Assembly: GCF_023078275.1 (NCBI RefSeq)
Contig: NC_062977.1
Span: 11,863,118 to 11,927,117 of the forward strand
Length of the DNA stretch: 64,000 nt
Source of the DNA: Leguminivora glycinivorella
Taxonomy: Eukaryota > Arthropoda > Insecta > Lepidoptera > Tortricidae
Reading direction: 5' to 3'
Part shown: positions 39,301-53,900 of the stretch, piece after piece
Position numbering within the stretch: the first letter of the stretch is position 1
Layout: each line of letters begins with the position of its first letter
Translations under genes and position numbers: made by a program
The notes under the pieces: model-generated
Told to the model about the DNA's origin: nothing
The model's database searches: none
Seen by the model: the letters and a program-made list of their open reading frames with translations, nothing else

Positions 39301-42300
39301 AAAGTAAACACTTATCAGTTTAATCAAAGCAAATAACTTTTACGTAGAATTTTAAGTAGAAAAGGTCTAACAAGTACTATTTTATTTCACATTCTAAATA
39401 CTTTATTCAATAAAACTCACGGTAGTAGAATGTGAGTATTCCCTGTTTTAATAGAATATACCGAATGATATTAAAGTTCATTAACCAATGCTATTTGAGG
39501 TTACTTAATTTAAACCTTTTGAACTGAGTAATCTAATATATTATATTAAAACAGAGTTTTTAATAACAGGACGTAAGTAAGCGGTAACATTCATATATTA
39601 TTGCACACTCTGTCTCGTGGCAGCTTTATGCATTATCATTTTGTAAACAAAGCTTCAAAAGCGCTACAAGGTAGGTATAAACATGCACAACCATCACCAA
39701 ATGTTTAAGTGGAAGTTATTATCAATATGATAAATGTATGTCTATGTATATTTACACAAATATATTTATCGTGCTTGAAAACTACCTGATACAGAAGAAG
39801 TTCAAACTGTGGAAAAAACAATAACAAGAAACATGCTAGAAAAAGGAAAGAAATAGACAATGAGCTCGCATGAAGTCATAAAGTATAACTATCAACATTT
39901 CCTGCAATATGAAGACAAAAAAGATTATTAAGATTGGTACAAGATGCTAATAAACTAAGATTTGCTAAATAATATGGAAAATTGCAGCTCTATCAATTAC
40001 CTTTAATGCAGCCATGATTTTGATCGTGTGTGAATCCTTTAGGACAAAACTTGCAAACTGGATGGTGATCTTCTACTGAACATGGAGCACCAGCGCAAGC
40101 GCCTTTACATGGGTCTCTGCATTCGAAGTCTCTGCACGCCAAGTTTTGCGGACACCCATTGTCTCGTAAACATATTGATACTGTGGTGTGACAGTCTTCG
40201 ATGCACACGCATATAGCGTTGTGCTCCACTACTTCACATTGTTTTCCCTTTGGACACATGGGTTCCTTTGACGCCAAGCAGGGATTCACACACTTGGAAT
40301 TACGACATGCCGCATTAGAAGGACATTGTTCGTCTCGTGTACATTCTGCATCTTCCGGTGCGCATGTTAATTCCCCTTTATCATTTAATGCAAATCCATT
40401 GCGGCAAACGCACACGGGTTCGTGATTTCTAACTTCACACTTTTGGTTTCTACGACAGTTTTGGTAGTTCAGGCATGGATTTCGGCACTGGCCAGTATCA
40501 ACGTCGCATGCCAATCTAGGCGGGCAAGATTTAGTTGGAGAACATGTGAATGTAGAGTTCGGCTCTGATGAAGGCGTGCAGGCGGAATCGGGCCGACAGG
40601 CAACTCTTGGCTGCCCCACGTAACACTGTGGGCACGAGCATTGCGGCCGGTGCGCCACCGACTCGCACAGCGCATCCTCACCACACGCGCCGCGGACAGT
40701 GCAGGGGTCCACGCAATGTAAACTCAGGCAGGCCTTGTCAAGCGGACACTCCTTATCGCTCGTACATTCGATACCTAGGAAGATGTGAAAGAAGGAAGCA
40801 AAGTCGAAAGAGCGGGACCTTCAGCCGCGAAGAGGAAACTTTCTCACGAGACAGTGCATGCTTTTCGAAACTGATAGTTTATGACGAGAGATATGTATAT
40901 AACGTTATATTATAATACAAGCGATATGTACATGAAGCCGAACAAAATGTTACCGACTGTTTGATAATTCAAGCACGAACGGTGAGAATGCTTCCACTAA
41001 GACAACATGTTACAGTAAGTAATTACAGGTTTTATCATCCATCCACTTTAACTAAACGTGTGTAGTCTTTCTACTTGAGTGTTAATCGTATCTCTTAAGT
41101 ATAATAGTTGATATTTTCTTTCTAATCGGGGTATCTAACGATGTATTTGTACACTGTACGGAAAGAACATTTAAACAAAAATTGTTTTTAGTATTTAACA
41201 TATGATGATTCCTCCACATCCTTTGACACCCAAATTTGTATATATATTACCCAAAAACCATTGTATTTACATACGTGGTGTGGGGGTGATTTTCTAAATT
41301 ATTGTTTTTTATCTAAATGCTAACAAAAAAACTGCCTGCATATACCTTTTCCAGGTAAAATTAAAAAATACGTTAAATAAGTCGACTTCTCAAGTGAAAT
41401 ACATTAGCATACTTTAACATAATGTTTCTGATGACGAATGTCTCTATCGTGCATTTATACAAGTGATCTTCATATTTAGGTCATGTTTTAATAAAAGGCA
41501 TTTACTCACTAGTATGGCATTCGATATCTGCTTGTCCTTCCGTACCAGGAATACAATGGCAAACAAACTCTGCTCCTTCTCTCAAACATTCTCCGTTGAT
41601 TCCGCAACCAGTTGTGCGACAATCAATCACACTACGCTCCTGAGCACCTGTAAAATTATTTGAAACTCGTTAAAATTGGTTGGTTTTCTAATAATATTGG
41701 TTGTGTTGTGTCATAAATCAATTAGTAGTTTGTGTTTGTTTAAATATATACAAATTGTATTGACCCAATGTAAATGATAGATACTGACTTATACTTTGTC
41801 CTACTACTTTTTAAAACTGTCCAACAAGATTAGGTAGTATCATGTCAATCATCGATTTGCGCTAAGTTACTTACATTCTATATTAGGGTCACCATTAGGG
41901 TAGTTGCGTGGGCAATAACATTGAGCTTCCTTATTATGCCCAATACGACACTGCGCATTCGTGCCACAAGCTTTGTATGCGCAAGGCTCCATAGCACCAC
42001 AGAAACACTGTTTTTGAGGGTCACCAGCGCAGTTCGGCGGACATGTGCATTCATAGCTACCGTCGTCGAAATCCCGACATCGAGCATTTATTCCGCAAGG
42101 ATTGCGCAAACAGCTGCCGGCTGCTGGCTTGGAACATTCAAATTTAGGGTTTCCTAAATAATTTGGTGGACAAGAGCACTGTGGTGATCTGTCAATTGCG
42201 CGACAGATGGCATTGACTCCGCATGCGCCAACACATACATTTTTACATTTTCCTTCTTCCAGGCACACTTCATCACCGCCACATTCTTCGTCGTGCTGGC

Positions 42301-44879
42301 ATTCGTAAGCATCGCACTCGCTTAATGGATCGCCTGAAAATCCGCTAGGGCAACTACACACTGCTCGGTGGTGGGTCGATAAACAAACTGCATTTCTCCC
42401 ACACGATTTTTCTTGGCAAGCCGGCTGACAAAGTTTTGCGGAACACAGCATGTCGTCTCCGCAATCTCTATCACTATTACACCCAGGAATGCACGCTCCT
42501 TTAACACATATCTGTCTTTGGGGACATTTATTTTTCGGTGAGCATAAGGATCGACAACCACCGTCAACACACTTTTCTCCACATGAACAATCCAAATTAT
42601 CATCGCATAGGGATATGCAATATCCGCTGTCATCACATGGACAATATCCATCACATTTCAATAGTTTTCTTTTACATTCCACTAAAGGATTACCGGTGAA
42701 ATTTCTAGAGCAACTACATTGCGCTCGATGATTTAAAACATTGCATTCTGAGCATGTGCCGCATAAGCCGTTTTCCTTGCATGGATCTAAAACAGAATTA
42801 TAATATAATAGAAGTGGTTTGATTATTATGGCTTAGTCGCCGGCTATTAGTCGGTGGTCGGTGTCCTAACCTAAGTATCCCCTTATTATACAGTTAGTAT
42901 GGCATAGTGGCTACTTAAATTGGGACACTTAAGTGGGACGTAATTTATTAAACGAATAAAATATATTGATTTATATTAGACTAAATAAACCTTTACGAAT
43001 GTGCCATACCTTTGCATTGCCCATTAAAACAGGCTTGAGAATCTTCGCAAGCGTTATCATCTCTGCAGCCTTGTTTACAAATTCTGTTTTCACATATTTG
43101 TCCATCGCTACAGGCTTCGTCACTATTACATACGACTCGGCATATTCCCCGGATGCATTTTTCGTTAGATAAACATTTGACGTCACTGAAAATTTGTTTG
43201 TTTATATTAACAAAATATAAGCAATATTTATAAACAATGTTTTATAATAATACTACTAATAATACTGTTTAACAATGTCTTAACGTGTACAATACTTAAT
43301 TCATACCTTCTACAAGATGGATGACAAGTATCCCCGTAACAGCTAAATCCATCAGCACAATTCTTATTCCGATCACAAGGAGTCATTTCTCTCCTACAAA
43401 CCGTTTTTGGGTCTCCAACTAGTGATGGTGGACAACTACAAACAGGGCGATGATTTTTAGTTGTACATAAAGCGTTAGACCCGCACGTAGCTGGCTCAGT
43501 ACAAGGATCACTACATTGTCCCAATATGCACGCAAGATTGTTTGCGCAGTGAGAATCTGTTTTACAGCCAGTTACGCACAAGCGCCCATCACACACTTCG
43601 TCGTCAGAGCATTGCTCGTCGGAAGTACACGCGTAACGGCACACCCCGGCGTCACACCGTTCGCCCTGCAGGCACTCCGCGCCGTCAAGCGTACAAGCCG
43701 GCCGGCAACGGTCGTCCTCGCACCTCCAACCAGCAGAACAATCTGTATGCATGCGGCACTGTAGTGTGGGCGTTCGCACGCATCCAATATTGGGTGTCGG
43801 GTTTGGTATAAGACCATCTGGACACGAACAAAGTGCTTTTCTGTCCACTGCTGAACAAAGTGCATTGGGTCCGCATGGATTTATGTTACTGGCACATGGA
43901 TTTTCGCAAATATTGTTTTTGCAAAATTCATCATGACCACAATCTTCATCATGCCTGCATCCGTATTGACAGGTATTTCCTAAGCATATGTGTCCTAAGA
44001 AGCAGTCATTATCCACTCTACATGTTACTGAAAAATGATACATATTAGTGAACGGGTCTTTACACGTAATAACACAATTTCCACAATAAAAACTGTAAGA
44101 ACTTACATAAACAAGCTCCCTTAGAACACCGTTCATTAAGTGCACATTCTTCATCGACTTTGCATCGGGGAACGCACATTGAATCATGACACATATGTCC
44201 ATTCTCACATTCCCCAGCGCCACCACATAAACGGGGAACTGAAAAAAAATCATATTTTTGCTTTATTCCTAATCAAAATGCATTAATCTATTTTGGAACC
44301 CCAACTTCTAAAAACGTGCGAAGCTTTAAAAACGGTCGTGATTTGACTAGGTACAGTTATTTGAAAATAACAATTGTCGGCATATTATTAAGAGCGCTAT
44401 GACAAAAAAAGCCGATATATTCATTGGTACAATTGTACAGTTTACCTATACTAAAAGACAGAATAGACAGAATTCTAGAAGTATAAGTATTATTCTTTTA
44501 TTTTCGCTGCTAAAAGGTTGTCTGGTGGAAATACCTCTTTAGAGATAAGACAATAATTATGTTACTACTCTTTACGCCATATCCTTTACATAAGTGAGCA
44601 TTTTTCTTTGCATAGATGCACATATGTAGGTATGCATGGATTCTAAGCCAATAATTTGCGTGGTATACTTATGTTGTGTAAATAACTCATGTTATGTCTA
44701 TACAATAACCTAACCACAAAATTAAAATTTTGAAAAAACCCCCGACCGCGACCTAGTGGACCGATTTTTATGAAACATGGCTAAGAACACTCCCGACTAA
44801 CTCAGCTTTCAGACAAAAAAAACTAAATCTAAATCGGTTCATCCGTTCGGGAGCTACGGTGCCACAGACAGACACACAC

Positions 44880-44934
<55 letters not shown>

Positions 44935-47900
44935 CGTCAAACTTATAACACCCCTTCGTTTTTGCGTCGGGGGTTAAAAAGGCCTCTTTTAAATGCGTCA
45001 CAGAGACAACTACTGAACCCTACATTAACGTGGCTAACGTGGTCTGTTTTTTTTTTAAATATAAAACTCACTTCGAACACATTCTACATCTTGATTTCCA
45101 GTAAATGCATGTGGACAGCTACATTGCACCACGTGATTTTCAGAACGACAGATTGCATTCAAACCGCAGCTCTTTTCCATCTGACATGGATCTAAACATT
45201 GACCAGTAATGCATTTTTCTGATGAACCACATTCTTCATCCAAAAGACAGACAGCTGCAAAAAAAATATTTAAAATGGGTGTACTTATTGTAATATTTAC
45301 ATGTAGGTATTGTACAGGGTGTCCGGTGGTAGATTTCTATTTTCAAAGTCAATTGTAAAATTTAAAAAAAAAATTAGTTTTAACATTTGGCAGGAATGCA
45401 TTGCTGAATATTGCGGATTGTCAACATGTCTCAGTGGTCAGAATACCACCGTTCTTATGCAATTGAAGCGTATTTTTTTTAAATTAATGATGCGTTGACG
45501 TTAGTTATTGCACGCCGACAATTTTGTTTACATTTCAATATTCGTCGTGTAAGTGACGAGGCCCATTTTCACATAAGTGGTCATGTGAACAAGCAAAATT
45601 GTCGTTACTGAGCCCCGCGATCATCTAATAACAACCCACGATCTATAGATGATTCAAAAAAATATCGCTAATAAAATCAGCAACATTTCGCAGGATATGC
45701 TGCGGCGACTGATACAAAACACAAGGCTCCGTTTCGAGGAGTGTGTACGTGTAGATGGACGATATTTAGACGATATTATTTTTAAATAACTAAAACCGCA
45801 TTTGTTATTTATGTTTTTAGATATTAACAAAGTTTCTAGCTTAAGCCGTTATTTTTTATTATTTTAAGTTAAAAATAGAAATCTGCCACCGGACACCCTG
45901 TACTTTACTAAGAGTATATATATTTTCGAATAATTTAATTTAACATCATGTTTACCTTTACAAATTCCTTTATAACAGTACTTGTCATCCGAACAATCCG
46001 TTTTCCCAGTGCATGTAATTTCCCGAGGACTACATCCATTTGGAGAATTAGGATTTCCTACATAGCCTGTCTTACATTTACATTGTCCCATATGTCGAAC
46101 GGCAACACATTCTGCATTTTGACCGCATTTTATGTTGTCACATGCATCTATAAAAAATAAACATTTTAGCATTTTTTTAAGGCTGAAAATTACAAGTTTG
46201 TCATTAGATCATATACCTGACACGTACCTGTACATTTGCTTATAGCTCCAGTAACAGTACAGCGCGCGGCAGCTGGGCAGTCTCTATTATATCGACATTC
46301 TTGTGCTTTACGACATCCTTCCTCGTAAGCATTGCCAACTGTTCCAGTAGGACATGTGCAAAGAGCACTGTTTCGTGAGTTCTTGCATTCAGCTCCCGTC
46401 CCACAAGTATTAGGTTCGCACCAATTAATTTCCACGCAACCTCTGTAAGGATCGCCAGTATACCCGGGTTGGCAATAACAAACACCTTTATGATTTTCAG
46501 ATGAACAAACTGAATTGTCCCCGCAGTCGTTATTCATCAGACATGCTATTTTACACATGTTCTTATCACACAATTTGTCATCCGTACAGTCATTATCAAT
46601 ATCACATTGTTTTCTCTTACAACTTTGTCGTGGGTCTCCATAATAACCATCTTTACATGAGCAAACGGGCTTGTGAACTTGACCTAAACAGTTAGCTTGT
46701 CGTCCACATGGATGTCCGTCACATACTTTCACGCATTGCGGAATTCCATTTCTGGTTACAGAACATTTTTCATCTTCAGCACAATCATCGTCAGCCATGC
46801 ATTGAACTTCCTTAGTGCAAACTCTATTTAAGCAAAATTGGAAATCTGGGCAGGTATTATTAGAATTGCAGGTTAATCGACATGTTCCTTGAATACAAAG
46901 TTGATCACTTAAACATTCTCTTGAACTTTTACATAACCCTACAACAAAAAAAAGTGTAAATAAATATGATAACATAAATAAATTAAAAAATAAAAGTTTC
47001 TCAGTTAACGTACCAACACACAGATTGTCGACACATTTAGTGCCCGAAGAACATCTGCTGTCATCTGTACAGTACTGTATTGGGACGCAGCCAAGCACTG
47101 GGTCCCCAGTATAGCCAGGTGAGCACGAACAATGTCCGATATGACTCCTGGAAAGACAATCAGCATTTCTGCCGCAAGCTCGTGGAATACTACAAGAGTT
47201 TACGCATTTATAGTTGACGCATGCTTCTTCTGACGAACATTCGGTATCTTTTGTACATTCGAATTTAGTGCATTTTTTGTAAGGATCCCCTTGGCTATTT
47301 GGCAGACATTCACAAATAGCACTATGTGATTCCACGATACACTGCGCGTTTTCACCACACGGTGACGATTTTTGACAGGGGTTGACGCATTGGTTGTTAC
47401 TACACTTAGTTTTTTCCGAACAGTCGTTATTTGTAAAACAATCGCCGGGTAGTTTGCAAATGCCTTTGCTTGTGTCTAATATTGTTCCATTAATGCATCG
47501 GCATGCATAAGATCCATGTGAATTTTCACACTCTGAATTCACAGGGCAAGGATTGTTCAGACATTCGTTGATATCCTCACAGGCATTATTATTCAAATTA
47601 AAGCCTGTTGCACAAGCGCACGTTGATTTATGATTTATTATTTTACACGTGCCACCTTGACATGCAGAATCATCGCATTTATCTGAAAACAATACAAAAT
47701 TCATAAAAATGATTTAAAAGGTTTTCTTTAAATAATAATTTACATCATCACCATCATTATCGCGTTATCCCGGCATTCACCGCGGCTCATGAGAGCCTGG
47801 GGCCCGCTTTTAATAATTTAGGTATTGACAAAATAATTAAAAACTTACCGGTACATTTGTTACTTCTACTATTGCAATATTTATCATTGGAACAATCTGA

Positions 47901-50900
47901 ATTATCGACACATTCCACTTTGAAACAACCAATATTTTTATCTAGAGGATTGCCGAGATATCCTTTTTTGCAAGAACATGTAACTCTATGGTTTATAACT
48001 AAACACATTGCGTTTAACCCGCATGCTTTAGTCTGACAAGGATTCTGGCATTTTCCTCGTATACAAGCCAGTGAACTGTCACATTGTTCATCTCGTCTAC
48101 ATTGATTAGGTAGTATACATCCAGTTTTATAAGGATCACCAATAGCTCCAGTTGGGCAAATACATTTGAAATTCCCTATAGTGTCTTCACACAGAGCTGA
48201 TGGGTGGCACGGATTCTCTAAACATTCATCGATATTAATACATTCATCAATATTTAATTGAAATCCAGGTAAGCAATGGCATGTTGTTGATTCACAACGT
48301 TGGTTACTGAGGCAATCTGCATCTGATTTGCAACCTGGTATGCATAATCCAGAGCTGCAATGTTCTCCGTGTAAACAGTTTCCACTTGAGTGGCAGATTT
48401 TGTGGCATTTATTATCATTGCATTTCTCACCAATCGCACACCCAGAGTTATCTTGACACGGCACTTGGCACAAAAATCCAATACACATATGATCTGGAGG
48501 ACATTCGGATGTTCTACTGCACGCACTTGGTATCCGTACACAGCCTTGTTGAGGAGAAGGCGTTCCTTCAAAACCGAGTGGACATTCACATTTTGTACTA
48601 TGATTAATTCTTGAACAAATGGCATTCGGACCACACACTCGTGTTGCAAGACATGGATTAACACATTTATTGTTTATGCAAGATTCTTCGCTGGCACAGT
48701 CATCATTAACTCTGCAGCCAACTAAACATTGTCCGCCTACACATGCTTGTCCAATGCCACATTGCGAATGCTTTGCGCATTGTGTCATGCAAAAGTTCTT
48801 TAGGCATATATCTCCTCTATCGCATTGGCTGGAGTTTTTGCAAGCAGTTAAACACTGTCCATTGTAGCACACATCACCCTCGCAATGACCATCATTATCA
48901 CAGGTTAGCAGCTTTTTCTTACAAGCATTGCCGCCTTGAATGCTTTCATAGCCTTCGGGACATAAACAGATAGCTTTTCTATCTACAATTTTACATAAAG
49001 AATTTATACCACATGCTCCATCACACGGATTTACACATCGTCCTGCGATGCAAGTTGCTTCTAACGGACAGTCATCATCAGCATTAAGACATTCGTCCTG
49101 AACTCTACATACTCCTGTTTTGTCACTTGTCAGTCCAACGGGACATTTACATGTATAAGATGTAAGATGGGGCTCACATATGGCAGTTGGATGACAAGGA
49201 TTTGGATTGCAAACCTCTATTTTTCTACAATTGACCTCTGGTATTGGATCTGCTTTATAACCACTCGGGCATTGACAACTCATTTTATGATTTTCTGCTA
49301 AACATACAGCATTATCACCACAAGAATCCTCAGCACATGCATTCATACATGTATGTGTCATACGGTTACACAATTCGTGGGCTAAGCAATCTGTGTTATA
49401 TATGCAAGGGACTGATTGACATCCTTTTTCTAAATCATCGGGATTACCGGTGAAGGGCCCAGATGGACACTGACACTTTGCAACATGGTTATTGGTTACG
49501 CAAATAGCATTTGGACCACAAATTTTTTGTTGACAAGCTGATGTACATTTTTTAATAGAATCAACATATTTACAAATCTCATTCTCTCGACATTGAGCAT
49601 CATCGATGCATTGGTTTTTATTGATAGGTAAACATCCATCACGGTCATTGGGATTTCCTATAAAACCAGATAAACACTCGCATTGACTTTTATGACGTCT
49701 TGTTATACATTTTGAATTCTGGGGGCAGCTAAATGCTAAACAGTTGTCAATACATTTTCTGACACCGAGTACATCTTTTTGGCATGACTTGTTGTCGTCG
49801 CAGTCATCATTTTTTTCACAGCTTGGAGTAGACGGTTGCTCACAAATAGAGGTAACAGGATTCCAACGGAAATTATCTTTGCAATCACAACGTGCACTGT
49901 TGTCTATCACTTTACATACTTCGTTAGCGCTGCATGCTATAGTGGAACATAAATCTATACACCTATGTGTAGAACCATCAACTGGAATACAAAGTTGGGG
50001 TTCTGTGCAGTCGTTGTGTCCATTGCATTCAATTACATTTGATTCACCATGCTCTAAATAGCAGCCAGATTTAACGTCATTAGCTTTGCCCACATACCCT
50101 TCAGCACATAAACAATGAGCTTGATGATTGGCGCTAACACATAATGAATTAGGTCCACATTGCAACTTACTGCAAGAATCCACACATTTCCTAACATTTT
50201 TTGCTACCTGGAAGCATATTTCAGTATCTTTGCAATCACCATCTGCCATACACTTATTATCGAGAACGCACCCATCTTGCAAATTATTGGGATTCCCTGT
50301 ATAGCCGGGTAAACAATGGCAAATGCCTTCTTCGCATATTGATTTCGGACCACAAGACATTTTGCGACAAGCATCAACACATCTGGATCTTTCACAAATG
50401 TATCCATCTGGGCATGTAGCATTATGAGTACAAGTGCAACTATTGCCTTCTGTACACTTCGAAATTGATACATGCGAACAAAGTTCGTACGGATTACCTA
50501 CATAGTGGCTTTTGCAGATACAACTGAAACTTCCTGGGGTATTGATGCAAATTGCATTCTCAGCGCATGGTTTCGAACTACATTCATCTATGTCAATGCA
50601 TTGTAAATTTGGATTTCCAATATAACCTGGCGGACAGAGACATTCGACATGTGATCGTGTTTGTTGACAAACAGCGTTTCGACCGCAAGATGCTTTAGCA
50701 CAAGTTATTTGTCTTCGAGAGAGGCATTTGATATATGGATTTCCTGTATAACCTTTGTTACATTTACAAGAGTTTGAAAGTCCGTAAACACAATGTGCGT
50801 TATCCCCACATCCTGGCTCACACGTTGGTGGTGAAATCGCTGAAATATAAAATGTTATTTATTTTATTGTAACGGATACGAGAATATACGTTCACTAAAA

Positions 50901-53900
50901 GAGTGAGTATACTTACGTGGCATGCATAACAAATCAGGGTTTCCGACAAAGAAATCATTACAAACGCATTTTCCACTTTCTTCATTGCACGATGCGCCTA
51001 CTCCACATACTACGCCTTCACATCGCTGGCGACAACGCCCGGCCACACATGACATAGGTTCCTCACACGGTGCGCCCGGCCCGCACACGTCTCTTCTACA
51101 AGAGCCCCCCGGGAATGGATTCCCTACCATGCCCTCACGGCAGACGCATGTTGGTCCTGATTTTGATATAATACATTGTGCACGAGAAGCGCATGAGAAT
51201 GAATCGCAACCTGGAAATGAATTATCCTGATTATTATTACTATATTAAATGATTAACCTATCTCTAAAATAAGTTAATTATTTAGTATTCATTTGTATAA
51301 ATTATTTTTAAATTTTATATTTACCGGATATGCATTTTCCACCTTCAGGTTTTGTGTATCCGGGATTGCAGCGACACCATGCTGCGTGATTATCGACTTC
51401 ACAAAATGCATTAGGTCCACAAGATACACTTCCGCAAGGTGAAAGGCAAGTGCGATTTAAGCATGATAACGTATTCGGACATTCATTGTCAGAGCTACAA
51501 AGTTGTTTTTGTGTCGGCTCTTCCTCGACGCTACCTAGAATTAAAATAGAACACAAATTCAAAATTAACTATCGCAAAAAAATATACTAATACGATTATT
51601 TGATCAACATGACATAATAACTCACATCCGGTTTTATAAGGATCTCCAATCATATTTTGAGGGCATTCACACTGAAAACCTCCTTTTTTGTCGTGACATA
51701 TAGCACCATATGCACAGGGGGCACTATGACATTCGTTTCTGTTTGTGCAGCCTGTATAGGGATCTCCCTCGAATCCAGCCATACACATACACCTGGGTGG
51801 ATCACTGGGTGTACACTTTGCATTTATTCCACAAGTAAACCTCTCGCATGGGCTTTTGCACTTTTGACCGTCAGTTACGTCTAGATAAAATGGCGGTGGG
51901 CAAACACACTTCCCTGGTTCAATACATTTCTCATTGGAAAAGCAATCAGAATCGCTAATACAACGTTTTTGGTTAATGCTACAATGCCCAGTAGTGATGT
52001 CTTGACCATAACCCGGTGGACATTTACAAATAAAAGACCCAACTGTATTTATACATTCCGCACCGATGCCGCAAACGGGCTGACCAGCAGTGCATTCGTT
52101 TATATCTTCGCATGAACCATCAAGAGTTTGAGAAAATCCAGATGGGCAAGCACAGTAACTTACTCCGTCCGAAATAACTATGCACTCGGCACCCTTCCCG
52201 CATTTTTTATCTTTGGAGCACCCTGATAAAACGCAATTACCATTTACAACTTTGTATGGTGGTTGGCATTGACAATTTATATCATTACACATTTCACATA
52301 GGTTATAAGGGTTGCCACTATATTCCGACGGACATTTGCACTCGTAACTTCCTGGTAGGTTTTTACAAATTGCATTTAGACCACACGGCGAGTGTCCATG
52401 TTGAGTACATTCGTTGATGTCTTCACATAAACCCGTTTCTTTACTACGAATGTAACCTTGAGAGCAAATGCATACATTTTCTGCGTCGTGTGATATACAT
52501 TGTTCGCCAATAGGACAAGGATTAGTGTCACTACATTCACTGGGCATTTTGCCAGGCACGCATCCATCAATGTAAGGGTCCCCGTGGAAGGTTCCGGGAC
52601 ATTCGCATTGGAAGTTTCCAGGTAAATTCTTACAGACAGCTCCAGTGCCACATGGATTCGATAAACACTCATTGATATCTTGACAACCTCCGAGAGATGA
52701 CGGGTTCCCCGTGAAACCGCTTCGGCACGTGCACTGAGCCGTTTGATCTGTCAGTAGGCATTCGGAGTTGCTTCCGCAATGTAAAGTTTCACAAGGATCT
52801 ACAACAGATAAATAAAAAATAAATTATAATTGACATGTAATATGTATTTATAAATATATATCTTCTTTTACATTCAGAAACACAAAAAATATGTTAGTCA
52901 AATGGTTTTATTAAGTTGCATTTTTTTAAATAATTATATACATTTGCTTGTGACTGTACATATTTATTTACTTATATAGTGTTACATGAGCTCGCTCCAT
53001 CGTAGGCCACGTCTTCGTCTCGGCTAGTCTGTGGCCATGAGTAAGCCCATTTATAATTTAAAAAAAAATACTTACGCCTGCATTCATTGCCAACGTTAGG
53101 ATCTGGACACAAACATCTTGAGTTTTGATCGCATATAGCATTCCCGGGACATTCATCATTATTTCTACATAAAAGGATTTCAGCACATCGCACTCTTGGA
53201 TCAGGGTCGGGCACTGTGCCTTCAGCACATTCACAGCTGTACGAACCATCTCGATTAATACATTCGGCGTTAACACCGCAAACTCCGTCAGTTTGACATT
53301 CATCGATATCTATACATTGTTTATATGCATTTCCAGTATAACCTTCTGGACACTGGCACATGAAGCTGCCCAATGTGTTTGAGCATCTCGCATTTATACC
53401 ACAGCGGCCGACGGGTCCAACAGAGGTGTCACATTCATTAATATCGATACAACCGGCTGCTATGTCGGTGGGGTCGAAGGTCCAACCATCATCACATACG
53501 CAGTAAGCTTCAGTGCCATCTGGTTTGCAATAGGCGTGATCTCCGCATTTCACATCATCACACGGAGCGCGGCATTTTACTGTCGGTGGTGATCCTACGA
53601 ATCCTGAGGCGCACTCACATTCGTATGAACCGAGCGTATTAATACATATAGCATTTTCTCCGCAAGTAGATGTTTTTGTCGCACATTCATCGATATCAAC
53701 GCAAACTGATCCTTTTGCATCGAATCCCTCTTTACAGAAACATTGATTTTCTATACATTCGGCATTATTTGTACAGTCAAAATTAGATTTGCATAGAGTA
53801 TTGACGTCGATCTGAAAGTATTACAATTAATGTAAATAATATCTATGCAATACCGTTATTATGAAATTATAAAGTGATATCTTGAATTACAACATTTACA

